DNA of 41,155 nt from Clostridium sp. UBA4108 (lineage in GTDB: Bacteria; Bacillota; Clostridia; Clostridiales; Clostridiaceae), in the NCBI GenBank assembly GCA_002381695.1, contig DFXM01000001.1, positions 246,188-287,342 on the forward strand. The letters run 5' to 3'. The notes beneath the pieces are model-generated. The model was not told the origin of the DNA. It made no database searches and saw only the letters and a program-made list of their open reading frames with translations. Below are positions 8,381 through 16,284 of this stretch, in pieces. A program made the position numbers and the translations under genes. Positions within the stretch are counted from its first letter, which is position 1. Each line of letters opens with the position of its first letter.

Positions 8381-10156
8381 TTGAATAGGCCTATTTTTAA
8401 CCTTTTTGCATCTACATTAGTAGGAACACTAAGTTATTTTATCTACAGCACTATGGGAATAGTTACTACTAGTTTATTTATATTACTATATTTATTTCTT
8501 ATAACAAAATCCCATGGATATAAAGAAGTTATATTATCCATAGTTATAATAAGTGTATTCTATATAAATAGTTATGGATATTTTAATTTATTAATTCCTA
8601 ATGAAAATATGAAGTGTAGAATATTGGAGGATAGACAAACATATAGCTATGCAGGTTATAATGGAAAGATAATAAAGGTTAAAGGTACAGGAAATATAGA
8701 GGTAGGAAGAAATTATTTATTTAAAGGAGATTTTAATAAAGTACCTGATATATCAAGGGGAGTCATTGGAATATTTGATGTTAAAGAAGAAGTACCTTTA
8801 AAAGCCGATTTAATATATAAAGGATATAAAATAAAGGATAACATATATAAAAAAATAGTTAAGACGTTAGGGAAGGATAACTCGGGAGTACTTATGGCTA
8901 TTTGTTATGGAGATACTAGATATATGGAGTATGATAAGATGGAATATTTTAATCATTTAGGCATATCACATGTTATAAGTGTTTCTGGATTTCATGTAGC
9001 ATTAATTTATAGTGCCATAACTGTAGTATTAGGATATAAAATATCTATTTTAATATTATTTATATATGTGGTCTTTACAGGAGCAGAAGCTGCCACAGTT
9101 AGGGCGTTTATAATGATAGTCCTTATAATTATAGGTAAGAGGATAAATAAGAATTATGACAAATTTTCAGCGCTATATTTTTCAGCATTTATATTAATTA
9201 TGTTAAAGCCATACAATGTGGTAGATTCTGGATGTCTATTAAGTTTTCTTGGTATGGGCGGAATCTTTGTTTTATATGATAAGTTTAAAAGATGGTTATA
9301 TAAACTACCTAACTTTATTAATGAGTCTATAAGTATGACATTAAGTGCGTCAATATTTACTGTTCCATATATAATAATGAAGTTTAAAACTTTTTCACTA
9401 GGAGGAATAATAAGTAATTTATTGCTTATGCCATTTTATACATTTATAGTGATTATAGGAAATTTAATGCTTCTATTTTCTAAAATTTCTATAATATATG
9501 ATATCCTATCTAATATGTGTTCTGCTATATTCTTTATTATTAACAATATGGAAGGGGCTTTAGTTAAAATAATACCAACTCCTATGGCATTTACATATTT
9601 AGATGGAATTATTATAATGTTTCTTTATTTGAGCTATCTGTTAATAAAAAGAGGATATAGCAGTTTAAAATACATACCAATAGTATTCAGCCTTCTAGTA
9701 ATATTTCAAGGATATAACTATTTTCCAAAATTAAATTTTATTAACGGAGGAACGTATGACATCATAGAGGTTAGATATAAAAATCAGAATATATTGGTAG
9801 CATCTAAAAAAGTGAAATTAAAAAGTATCTATGAAAAATTAAATCTATATAGAATATATGATGAGTTTGAAAACAATATAATAATTAGTTTAAATGAAGA
9901 CTTAAGTTTAAATTTTATAAAAGAAAAAGATGATTTATTATTGAAGGTTACAAGTTCTGAACAGACTACATATTTGCATATTAAAGAGATTTATGATAAT
10001 AATGAAAACTCACAATGTTGCATTAGATATACCGATTATGATAAGAGCTATGATATAATAGAGGTTATAAAAAATAAAGATTTACATAAGAAGGGACGCT
10101 ATTATGAAAGTTACAACGTAATTAATGGTAATTTATGGCATAATTATATACATTAG
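8381..10156 (+). CDS. comEC: ComEC/Rec2-type DNA uptake channel without metallo-beta-lactamase domain
   Basis: Polytopic membrane protein expected to form the channel for single-stranded DNA import. The Competence-domain core is clear: GDTRYMEYDKMEYFNHLGISHVISVSGFHVAL is the conserved region, followed by many membrane helices to about residue 450. The start is taken as TTG 8381, 5 nt after AGGTGA, giving 591 aa. The C-terminal region (about 460-591) is soluble but has no HxHxDH motif, so the nuclease-like domain common in longer ComEC proteins (about 750 aa) is absent. holA follows 62 nt downstream, the usual comEC-holA order. Confidence 0.88.
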   Translation: MNRPIFNLFASTLVGTLSYFIYSTMGIVTTSLFILLYLFLITKSHGYKEVILSIVIISVFYINSYGYFNLLIPNENMKCRILEDRQTYSYAGYNGKIIKVKGTGNIEVGRNYLFKGDFNKVPDISRGVIGIFDVKEEVPLKADLIYKGYKIKDNIYKKIVKTLGKDNSGVLMAICYGDTRYMEYDKMEYFNHLGISHVISVSGFHVALIYSAITVVLGYKISILILFIYVVFTGAEAATVRAFIMIVLIIIGKRINKNYDKFSALYFSAFILIMLKPYNVVDSGCLLSFLGMGGIFVLYDKFKRWLYKLPNFINESISMTLSASIFTVPYIIMKFKTFSLGGIISNLLLMPFYTFIVIIGNLMLLFSKISIIYDILSNMCSAIFFIINNMEGALVKIIPTPMAFTYLDGIIIMFLYLSYLLIKRGYSSLKYIPIVFSLLVIFQGYNYFPKLNFINGGTYDIIEVRYKNQNILVASKKVKLKSIYEKLNLYRIYDEFENNIIISLNEDLSLNFIKEKDDLLLKVTSSEQTTYLHIKEIYDNNENSQCCIRYTDYDKSYDIIEVIKNKDLHKKGRYYESYNVINGNLWHNYIH

Positions 10157-10218
10157 GTGCCAGAATACTAACTGATTATTTTATTGAAGATGATGTAATA
10201 GCTAGAGGAGGAGTATTC

Positions 10219-11244
10219 ATGATATCCTTAGATGATTTTTATAAGGGCTTAAATAGTGGAAAAATAAAAAATTTATATATTTTCTGTGGTACAGATGAAA
10301 ATTTAATTAAAGAATGTATAAATACATTAAAATGTAAATTAATTGATGATAATTTTAAAGATTTTAATTATATAAAATTTGATGGAGAAAAAGTTACTAA
10401 GGATGATATAATAAATAGCTGCGAAACATTGCCTTTTATGAGTGATAAAAAAATGGTAGAGGTATATAGAAGCAACTTTTTAAAGGATGGTAAGAAGGAA
10501 GATAAGGGAATTAATGTAGGAGAGCTTAAAAAATATGCTAAAGTTATTCCAGAATATACAGTATTAGTTATGCATTATTTGTTTGAGGGTGATAGAGAAA
10601 AAATTTCTTCTAAGATAAAGGGATTTGAGTCTTTAGGAGATGTGATAAAAATAGATAAATTAAAAGGTATGGCGTTTCAGAGTAAAGTGAGAGATATATT
10701 CAATAATAAAGGTAAAAAAATAGGGAAAAATGAATTGACTTATTTCTGTTCTATAGTTGAAAATAATATGAATATAGTTAACAATGAAATAGAAAAATTA
10801 ATACTATTTACTGAGGGCAGGGACATAACTAGAGAGGACATAGTAAATCTAACGCCTTATGAAAAGGAAAATGATATCTTTAACTTAGTATCCTATTTAT
10901 CAGAGAGAAATATAAAAGCTTCCATTGATATATTAAATGAGCTTATATATAAAGGGGAAAAACCTACAAAAATATTATCAATGATAGAAAGACAATTTAA
11001 ATTATTGTTATCAATAAAAATTATGGTTAACAATAGAAAGTCAAAAGAGGATATAGTAGGTAAGTATAGACTTAATCCATATATTGCAGAAAAGATGATA
11101 AATCAAAGTAGAGGTTTTTCAGAAAAAGCATTAAAAATAAATTTGGATTTGTGCTTAAATACAGAGAAAGAAATAAAAACTACAATTTCAGATGAAAAAA
11201 ATGCTATAGAAATTTTAATGGTAAAATCTATGATGAATAAATAA
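10219..11244 (+). CDS. holA: DNA polymerase III subunit delta
   Basis: Clamp-loader subunit that opens the sliding clamp. The 341-aa length and the N-terminal segment (IKNLYIFCGTDENLIKECI) fit HolA/YqeN, as do the middle AAA-like part with TEGRDITREDIVNLTPYEKENDIFNLV and the C-terminal helical collar (KILSMIERQFKLLLSIK). The order comEC-holA with convergent rpsT is the standard firmicute arrangement and supports the call. The ATG is preceded by AGAGGAGGAG. Confidence 0.93.
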   Translation: MISLDDFYKGLNSGKIKNLYIFCGTDENLIKECINTLKCKLIDDNFKDFNYIKFDGEKVTKDDIINSCETLPFMSDKKMVEVYRSNFLKDGKKEDKGINVGELKKYAKVIPEYTVLVMHYLFEGDREKISSKIKGFESLGDVIKIDKLKGMAFQSKVRDIFNNKGKKIGKNELTYFCSIVENNMNIVNNEIEKLILFTEGRDITREDIVNLTPYEKENDIFNLVSYLSERNIKASIDILNELIYKGEKPTKILSMIERQFKLLLSIKIMVNNRKSKEDIVGKYRLNPYIAEKMINQSRGFSEKALKINLDLCLNTEKEIKTTISDEKNAIEILMVKSMMNK

Positions 11245-11246
11245 AT

Positions 11247-11272
11247 AACCGGTGCAAAACACCGGTTTAATT
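11247..11272. terminator. Bidirectional terminator between holA and rpsT
   Basis: AACCGGTG (11247-11254) pairs with CACCGGTT (11260-11267) around a 5-nt loop. Both strands then enter T-rich runs, so it can stop holA and the convergent rpsT. Confidence 0.85.
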
Positions 11273-11281
11273 TATTTTGTA

Positions 11282-11548
11282 TTAAGCAGATAAGTTGTTT
11301 AATTTAACTGCTAATCTAGATTGCTTTCTAGCTGCTTTATTCTTATGTAGTATTCCTTTAGAAGCAGCCATATCAAGAGCCTTAACTACAACTTTGAAGC
11401 TCTCTTGTGCTAATGCAACGTCGTTGCTAGCTATAGCAGCTTCAAATTTCTTTATTTTTGTTTTTAAAGCTGATTTTATCATAGTATTTCTCATAGTTTT
11501 AGCTTGAGTAACTTTAATTCTTTTTTTAGCTGATTTAATATTTGCCAT
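11282..11548 (-). CDS. rpsT: 30S ribosomal protein S20
   Basis: Primary-binding small-subunit protein. The 88-aa product begins MANIKSAKKRIKVTQAK and ends NLSA, lysine-rich and helical as S20 should be. The start is ATG at 11548 because AAGGGGGTGA lies just upstream (11565-11557); a frame extension of ten codons covers the ribosome site itself and is rejected. It is transcribed alone, opposite to its neighbours, from the promoter at 11658-11630. Confidence 0.97.
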   Translation of the reverse strand: MANIKSAKKRIKVTQAKTMRNTMIKSALKTKIKKFEAAIASNDVALAQESFKVVVKALDMAASKGILHKNKAARKQSRLAVKLNNLSA

Positions 11549-11584
11549 TATCAATTCACCCCCTTGTATTTTTATCACGTCTCA

Positions 11585-11604
11585 GCAGCTTTGGGGAAGT
11601 CTGC
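11585..11604 (-). promoter_or_regulatory. Possible rpsT leader hairpin with loop complementary to the ribosome site
   Basis: On the minus strand GCAGACTT and AAAGCTGC form a stem with two internal mismatches that presents a CCCC loop (11596-11593). The rpsT ribosome site contains GGGGG (11563-11559). A loop-to-site interaction could mask the start. Base pairing was judged by eye only. Confidence 0.3.
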
Positions 11605-11629
11605 GTACGAGTCTTATTTAACAAAAGCT

Positions 11630-11658
11630 ATTATAACATTAATTTAAAGGTTCTTCAA
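11630..11658 (-). promoter_or_regulatory. Sigma-A promoter of rpsT
   Basis: On the minus strand, TTGAAG (11658-11653), a 17-bp spacer and TATAAT (11635-11630). It predicts a leader of about 75 nt. Confidence 0.7.
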
Positions 11659-11774
11659 GTACAATTTATTCATGATATTTACAAATGATTTAAAAAATTA
11701 TAAAAGAATACTAAAAATATATTTGGTAAAGCTAATTATGGAATTTAAATTATTAAGATAAGGTGGAGAATAAA

Positions 11775-12761
11775 ATGAAAACCCAGTTTTATAGTGTGAG
11801 AACAGATTTGGCATTAGAGGCAAGAGAATACTATTCAGAGAATAATCCAGGAGAGGTTCCAGGAGTGAAAAGTGATGAATATAGAGATGGAAGTGTAATA
11901 GTAAGTGCAGTAGAGATTACCAATGAACATGGATCGAAAGCTTTAGGAAAGCCTGTAGGAAACTATATAACTCTAGAGTTTCCAGAATTTGTTTATTATG
12001 ATGGGGAAAGAATAATAGATGTAAGTAAAGTTTTAGCTAAAGAGCTGTCTAAATTGGTTAATTTAGATAAAGATAAGACAGCATTGGTTGTAGGGCTAGG
12101 AAATTGGAATGTAACTCCAGATGCCGTTGGGCCACAGGTAGTTTCTAAGCTTATGGTTAGCAGACATTTAAAAGATTATGTGCCTGATAGTATAGATGAA
12201 GGTGTCAGACCAGTTTGTGCTATTGCTCCAGGAGTATTAGGATTGACAGGAATAGAGACTGGCGAAATTGTTAGAGGAGTAGTAGAGAGGGTAAAGCCAA
12301 GTCTTGTTATTTGTATAGATGCATTAGCTGCTAGAAAAACTCAAAGAGTAAACAGAACTATACAACTAGGAAACACAGGGATTTCACCAGGTGCAGGCGT
12401 CGGTAATCGAAGAATGGAATTAAGTGAAAAAACCTTGGGTGTTCCTGTTATAGCTATAGGTATACCAACGGTAGTTGACGCAGGTACATTAGCTAATGAT
12501 ACTATAGATTCAGTTATTGATAGTTTAATATCTGAGGCTAAAGAAGGAACAGCTTTTTATAATATGCTAAATGAACTAGATAAAGATGAAAAGCAAAAAT
12601 TAATTAGGGAAGTATTAGATCCTAATTTAGGAAGCTTAGTAGTTACCCCTAAAGACATAGATAAGGTTATAGAAAGTGTATCTAAAATTATTGCTAATGG
12701 CATAAATATAGCACTTCAGCCAGCCTTAACCTTAGATGATATAAATAAGTATATAAGTTAA
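11775..12761 (+). CDS. gpr: GPR germination protease (A25 family)
   Basis: Endopeptidase that degrades the small acid-soluble proteins protecting spore DNA when the spore germinates; made as a zymogen in the forespore and self-processed at the N-terminus. The 328-residue product begins MKTQFYSVRTDLALEARE, where the segment around RTDLALE resembles the self-cleavage region. Conserved stretches include LVVGLGNWNVTPDAVGPQV, VCAIAPGVLGLTGIETGEI and VICIDALAARKTQRVNRTIQL, which fit the A25 core. The start is ATG 11775; a GTG at 11763 lies inside the AGGTGGAG ribosome site. The order gpr-spoIIP is typical. A weak GAATACTA at 11706 might be part of a sigma-G promoter. Confidence 0.96.
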   Translation: MKTQFYSVRTDLALEAREYYSENNPGEVPGVKSDEYRDGSVIVSAVEITNEHGSKALGKPVGNYITLEFPEFVYYDGERIIDVSKVLAKELSKLVNLDKDKTALVVGLGNWNVTPDAVGPQVVSKLMVSRHLKDYVPDSIDEGVRPVCAIAPGVLGLTGIETGEIVRGVVERVKPSLVICIDALAARKTQRVNRTIQLGNTGISPGAGVGNRRMELSEKTLGVPVIAIGIPTVVDAGTLANDTIDSVIDSLISEAKEGTAFYNMLNELDKDEKQKLIREVLDPNLGSLVVTPKDIDKVIESVSKIIANGINIALQPALTLDDINKYIS

Positions 12762-12781
12762 CTAATGTAACTTATTTTTTA
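12753..12781 (+). terminator. Terminator overlapping the gpr stop codon
   Basis: ATAAGTTA (12753-12760) pairs with TAACTTAT (12768-12775), followed by T residues. The 5' arm includes part of the gpr stop. Confidence 0.65.
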
Positions 12782-12787
12782 ACAGGT

Positions 12788-12816
12788 AATAATATAAAAA
12801 AATCCCTCATATAATT
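12788..12816 (+). promoter_or_regulatory. Weak candidate sigma-E-type promoter of spoIIP
   Basis: CATATAATT (12808-12816) resembles the sigma-E -10 box, with an AATAAT about 14 bp upstream. The match is poor at -35; the idea rests mainly on the known sigma-E control of spoIIP. Confidence 0.28.
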
Positions 12817-12866
12817 CAAATATAATAAAGGATATATTATTTGAGTTATTTACAGGAGGGAAGAAA

Positions 12867-13901
12867 ATGAAATACCAAAGGAATAAGTCAAAGAAGAGTA
12901 TTAAGTTTATTAACATATTAGCTACAGTTTTTATAGTTATCATATTGTGTACTATATTTGCAAATCCAATAAAGGCAAAAGAAAATTCAATGAAATCTGA
13001 GACTATAAATTTTAGTGAATTATTTATGGATTTAATAAATAGTAATATTAGTTCTTTAGAAGCTTTTGCCTATGATGATGGTGAAAAACACTTGTCAGGA
13101 ATATTTGAAATAAATCCATTGAACATAGTAACAAATGAGATAGGTTTTTTACAGAATAGCACAGTAAAACAGGTAATAAAAGAGCAAAATATAGAGGAAC
13201 ATTCAAAATTAGTTGAGCAGATAGTAATAAATCCATTTAAGCTAGATGAGAAGGACATTAAGAAGCAAGATGAAGTAGCTAATATGGTAGGGAATCCAGC
13301 GGATAATTCTAAAAAGAAAGTATTGATTTATCATACTCATACTACAGAAGCCTACTCAAGTGAAACAAGAAAAACAGATAATACACAAAACATGGCAGCC
13401 GTTGGAGATGAATTGACAAAGGAATTGGAGAAGTATGGATTTACTGTAGTACATGATAAGACAATACATGACGTAGATTATAATAGAGCATATTATAAAT
13501 CAAGGGAGACGTTGAATAAATATTTGAATAGTTATGGGGATTTTGATTTAATAATAGATATGCACAGAGATGCAGGACCAGAGAAAAAACATGTAACTGC
13601 TAAGATAAATGAAGAAAATGTAGCGAGAATGATGTTAGTTACAACAGAGCAAGATCCAAGATATAAAGCTCATATGAATAATATAAATTCTATATTTGGA
13701 ATAGCTAAGAAAACTTATCCAGAGATTTTTAGAGAACGAAATATACAAATTAATCAAAGTGGTATAAAGTGTTATAATCAGGACTTAAGTGACAATGCCA
13801 TATTGTTAGAAGTAGGAGCTTCTAGCAATACATTACAAGAGGCAAAGAATACCATGAAATATATAGCAAGGGTTTTTGCAGAACACTTAAATGGTAAGTA
13901 G
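12867..13901 (+). CDS. spoIIP: Stage II sporulation protein P (amidase/endopeptidase)
   Basis: Peptidoglycan hydrolase that acts with SpoIID and SpoIIM at the septum during engulfment. An N-terminal basic stretch and membrane helix (about residues 13-33) anchor the protein outside the cell. The catalytic part starts at VLIYHTHTTEAY, with H156, H158 and the following Glu as likely zinc/catalytic residues. Further motifs are IIDMHRDAGP and ILLEVGASSNTLQEA near the C-terminus, as in amidase_3-like folds. The 344-aa length is normal. AGGAGGG precedes the ATG. Confidence 0.95.
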   Translation: MKYQRNKSKKSIKFINILATVFIVIILCTIFANPIKAKENSMKSETINFSELFMDLINSNISSLEAFAYDDGEKHLSGIFEINPLNIVTNEIGFLQNSTVKQVIKEQNIEEHSKLVEQIVINPFKLDEKDIKKQDEVANMVGNPADNSKKKVLIYHTHTTEAYSSETRKTDNTQNMAAVGDELTKELEKYGFTVVHDKTIHDVDYNRAYYKSRETLNKYLNSYGDFDLIIDMHRDAGPEKKHVTAKINEENVARMMLVTTEQDPRYKAHMNNINSIFGIAKKTYPEIFRERNIQINQSGIKCYNQDLSDNAILLEVGASSNTLQEAKNTMKYIARVFAEHLNGK

Positions 13902-13921
13902 AAAAATGAATAAAATATACA

Positions 13922-13966
13922 AAAAGAGTACACCATTTAAATAGGAGGGTACTCTTTTATTTTGGT
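13922..13966 (+). terminator. Terminator after spoIIP
   Basis: AAAAGAGTAC (13922-13931) pairs with GTACTCTTTT (13949-13958), followed by ATTTTG. Confidence 0.8.
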
Positions 13967-14003
13967 TCAATAGAAAAATTAAAAGAGGTATAAGATGTAA
14001 TTT

Positions 14004-14270
14004 ATGAAGAAAAAAATACTTAAATTATTAATGGTAGTAACTTTAATTGTAGGAATATATGGAATAGTAAAGGTGAATATGACATTGCCAGAAGTAATAA
14101 AGGAACAATCAGCCTTTGCTATATACATGAGTAAAGATAATTCCAAAATAGTAATTGATATTGGAGATACTAATATAATATTTAATATACAAATTTTTAG
14201 GGATTTTACTAAAGGAGCTGGAAAAATAGTAAATACAATTAAGGAAGAAGTTTATAATGTACTTGAATAA
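14004..14270 (+). CDS. Small membrane-anchored protein of unknown function
   Basis: I do not recognise this 88-aa protein. It has a basic N-terminus and one hydrophobic helix (about residues 7-24), then about 60 residues with alternating hydrophobic positions (IVIDIGDTNIIFNIQIF) suggesting a small beta-rich domain outside the membrane, and a short C-terminal helix. No cysteine is visible, so it is not a lipoprotein. The nearest ribosome-like site, AGAGGT, lies about 14 nt before the ATG, which is weak. It sits alone between the spoIIP terminator and the lepA promoter. Coding is likely from codon pattern and frame length but not certain. Confidence 0.6.
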   Translation: MKKKILKLLMVVTLIVGIYGIVKVNMTLPEVIKEQSAFAIYMSKDNSKIVIDIGDTNIIFNIQIFRDFTKGAGKIVNTIKEEVYNVLE

Positions 14271-14300
14271 GTGGATTTTTACGTATACATTGAGTTAGTA

Positions 14301-14331
14301 TTGACAAAAATCCTTATTATTATGGTATAAT
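14301..14331 (+). promoter_or_regulatory. Sigma-A promoter of lepA
   Basis: TTGACA (14301-14306) and TATAAT (14326-14331) with an extended TGG before the -10. The spacer of 19 bp is long, which the extended -10 may offset. It predicts a leader of about 70 nt. Confidence 0.7.
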
Positions 14332-14407
14332 TTACTGTGATTTATTATAAGGCAAGATACTAATTTTAAAACATAATTATATAAATACATTTACGGGGGT
14401 AAATTTA

Positions 14408-16213
14408 ATGCAAAGTAATAGACAACAATACATAAGAAATTTTTCTATAGTAGCGCATATAGACCATGGAAAATCCACTTTAGCAGATAGATTACTTGAA
14501 GCTACAGGAACTTTAACAGAGAGAGAAATGGAAGCTCAAATATTAGATAATATGGATCTAGAGAGGGAACGAGGAATAACTATTAAGGCTCAGGCAGCTA
14601 GACTTATTTATAAGACAGAGAACGGAGAAGAATATATTTTAAATTTAATAGACACTCCTGGACATGTAGATTTTAACTATGAAGTGTCAAGAAGCTTAGC
14701 GGCTTGTGAGGGAGCGGTGCTAGTAGTAGATGCTACTCAAGGTATACAGGCTCAGACTCTAGCTAATTGCTATTTAGCTCTAGATCATAATTTAGAAATA
14801 GCACCAGTTATAAATAAAATAGACTTAGCTAGTGCAAGACCAGAAGATGCAAAAAAAGAGATTGAGGATATTATAGGTATACCAGCAGATGATGCACCTT
14901 TAATATCAGCAAAAACTGGACTTAATATAAAAGATGTACTTGATAGTGTAGTAAAGAAAGTTCCGGCACCAGAAGGAGATGAAGAGGCTCCACTGAAGGC
15001 ATTAATATTCGATTCATATTATGATAGTTATAAAGGAGTAGTGACGTACATAAGAGTTTTTGACGGCTCAGTAAAGCCAGGAACAAAAATAAAGCTTATG
15101 GCCACTAATAAAACCTATGAAGTTACTGAAGTAGGAGTATTTACTCCAAGTCCACTGCCAATTGAAGAACTTAGAGCAGGAGATGTTGGATATTTAAGTG
15201 CATCTATTAAAAACGTAAAAGATGCTAGAGCTGGAGACACTATAACAGAGGCAAATAGACCAGCTAAAGAAGCTATGGAAGGATATAGACCAGCAATTCC
15301 TATGGTGTTTAGTGGAATATATCCTGTAGATGGTGCTAAATATGAGAATTTAAAGGAAGCACTAGAGAAGCTTCAATTAAATGATGCAGCATTATCTTTT
15401 GAACCTGAAACATCTATAGCCTTAGGATTTGGATTTAGATGTGGATTCCTTGGACTTTTACACATGGAAATAATCCAAGAGAGAATTGAAAGAGAGTTCA
15501 ATTTGGATATTATAACCACTGCTCCTTCAGTTATATATAAAATTATGAAAACCGATGGAGAGCTAATAGAGATAACAAATCCAACGAATCTACCTGAACC
15601 TACTGAAATTGAATATATGGAAGAACCAGAGGTGAAGGCATCTATAATAGCTCCATCAGATTATGTAGGAGCAGTAATGGAGTTGTGTCAAGAGAAAAGA
15701 GGCATATTTATAGATATGCAATATATAGAAGAAACTAGAGTCGTGATAAATTATGATATTCCTCTTAATGAAATAGTCTATGATTTTTTTGATGCTTTAA
15801 AATCAAGAACTAAGGGGTATGCGTCTTTTGATTATGAGTTTAAAGGCTACAAACAAACAAAGCTAGTTAAGCTTGATATATTACTTAATGGAGATATAGT
15901 AGATGCACTATCTATGATAGTTCCAGCTGACAGAGCATATCACAGAGGAAGAGTAATGGCTGAGAAGCTTAAGGAGATAATTCCAAGACAAATGTTTGAA
16001 GTTCCTATACAAGCTGCAATTGGATCTAAAGTAATAGCTAGGGAAACAGTTAAAGCTATGAGAAAAGACGTACTTGCAAAGTGTTATGGTGGAGATATTA
16101 CAAGAAAGAAAAAACTTTTAGAGAAGCAAAAAGAAGGAAAAAAGAGAATGAGGCAGGTGGGAAGTGTAGAAGTACCACAAGAGGCATTTATGGCAGTATT
16201 GAAAGTAGATTAA
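14408..16213 (+). CDS. lepA: Elongation factor 4 (LepA), ribosome-associated GTPase
   Basis: Translational GTPase that binds the ribosome and affects back-translocation or 30S maturation. The G domain shows AHIDHGKSTL (G1), RERGITIK (G2), DTPGHVDF (G3) and NKIDL (G4). The LepA-specific C-terminal domain ends with GGDITRKKKLLEKQKEGKKR, a signature of the family. The 601-aa length is standard. GGGGG ahead of the ATG serves as ribosome site. hemW follows after a terminator-like hairpin, the common lepA-hemW-hrcA order in clostridia. Confidence 0.98.
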   Translation: MQSNRQQYIRNFSIVAHIDHGKSTLADRLLEATGTLTEREMEAQILDNMDLERERGITIKAQAARLIYKTENGEEYILNLIDTPGHVDFNYEVSRSLAACEGAVLVVDATQGIQAQTLANCYLALDHNLEIAPVINKIDLASARPEDAKKEIEDIIGIPADDAPLISAKTGLNIKDVLDSVVKKVPAPEGDEEAPLKALIFDSYYDSYKGVVTYIRVFDGSVKPGTKIKLMATNKTYEVTEVGVFTPSPLPIEELRAGDVGYLSASIKNVKDARAGDTITEANRPAKEAMEGYRPAIPMVFSGIYPVDGAKYENLKEALEKLQLNDAALSFEPETSIALGFGFRCGFLGLLHMEIIQERIEREFNLDIITTAPSVIYKIMKTDGELIEITNPTNLPEPTEIEYMEEPEVKASIIAPSDYVGAVMELCQEKRGIFIDMQYIEETRVVINYDIPLNEIVYDFFDALKSRTKGYASFDYEFKGYKQTKLVKLDILLNGDIVDALSMIVPADRAYHRGRVMAEKLKEIIPRQMFEVPIQAAIGSKVIARETVKAMRKDVLAKCYGGDITRKKKLLEKQKEGKKRMRQVGSVEVPQEAFMAVLKVD

Positions 16214-16230
16214 GATATATACTTTGTGAT

Positions 16231-16266
16231 ATAAAAATAAGGACTATGAAAGGTCCTTATTTTTAT
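16231..16266 (+). terminator. Hairpin between lepA and hemW
   Basis: Perfect 14-bp stem: 16231-16244 with 16253-16266, ending TTATTTTTAT. The hemW ribosome site starts 6 nt later and no separate hemW promoter was seen, so it may be a partial terminator that sets hemW below lepA. Confidence 0.7.
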
Positions 16267-16284
16267 ATTATAGGAGGTTTGGAA

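Noticed and set aside
11295..11507. Open frame of 70 codons on the plus strand opposite rpsT
   Set aside because: rpsT is certain here, and the antisense frame has no ribosome site or recognisable product.
16081..16284. N-terminal extension of HemW into the end of lepA
   Set aside because: The extension overlaps lepA in another frame, crosses a hairpin and lacks homology; a strong ribosome site precedes ATG 16285.
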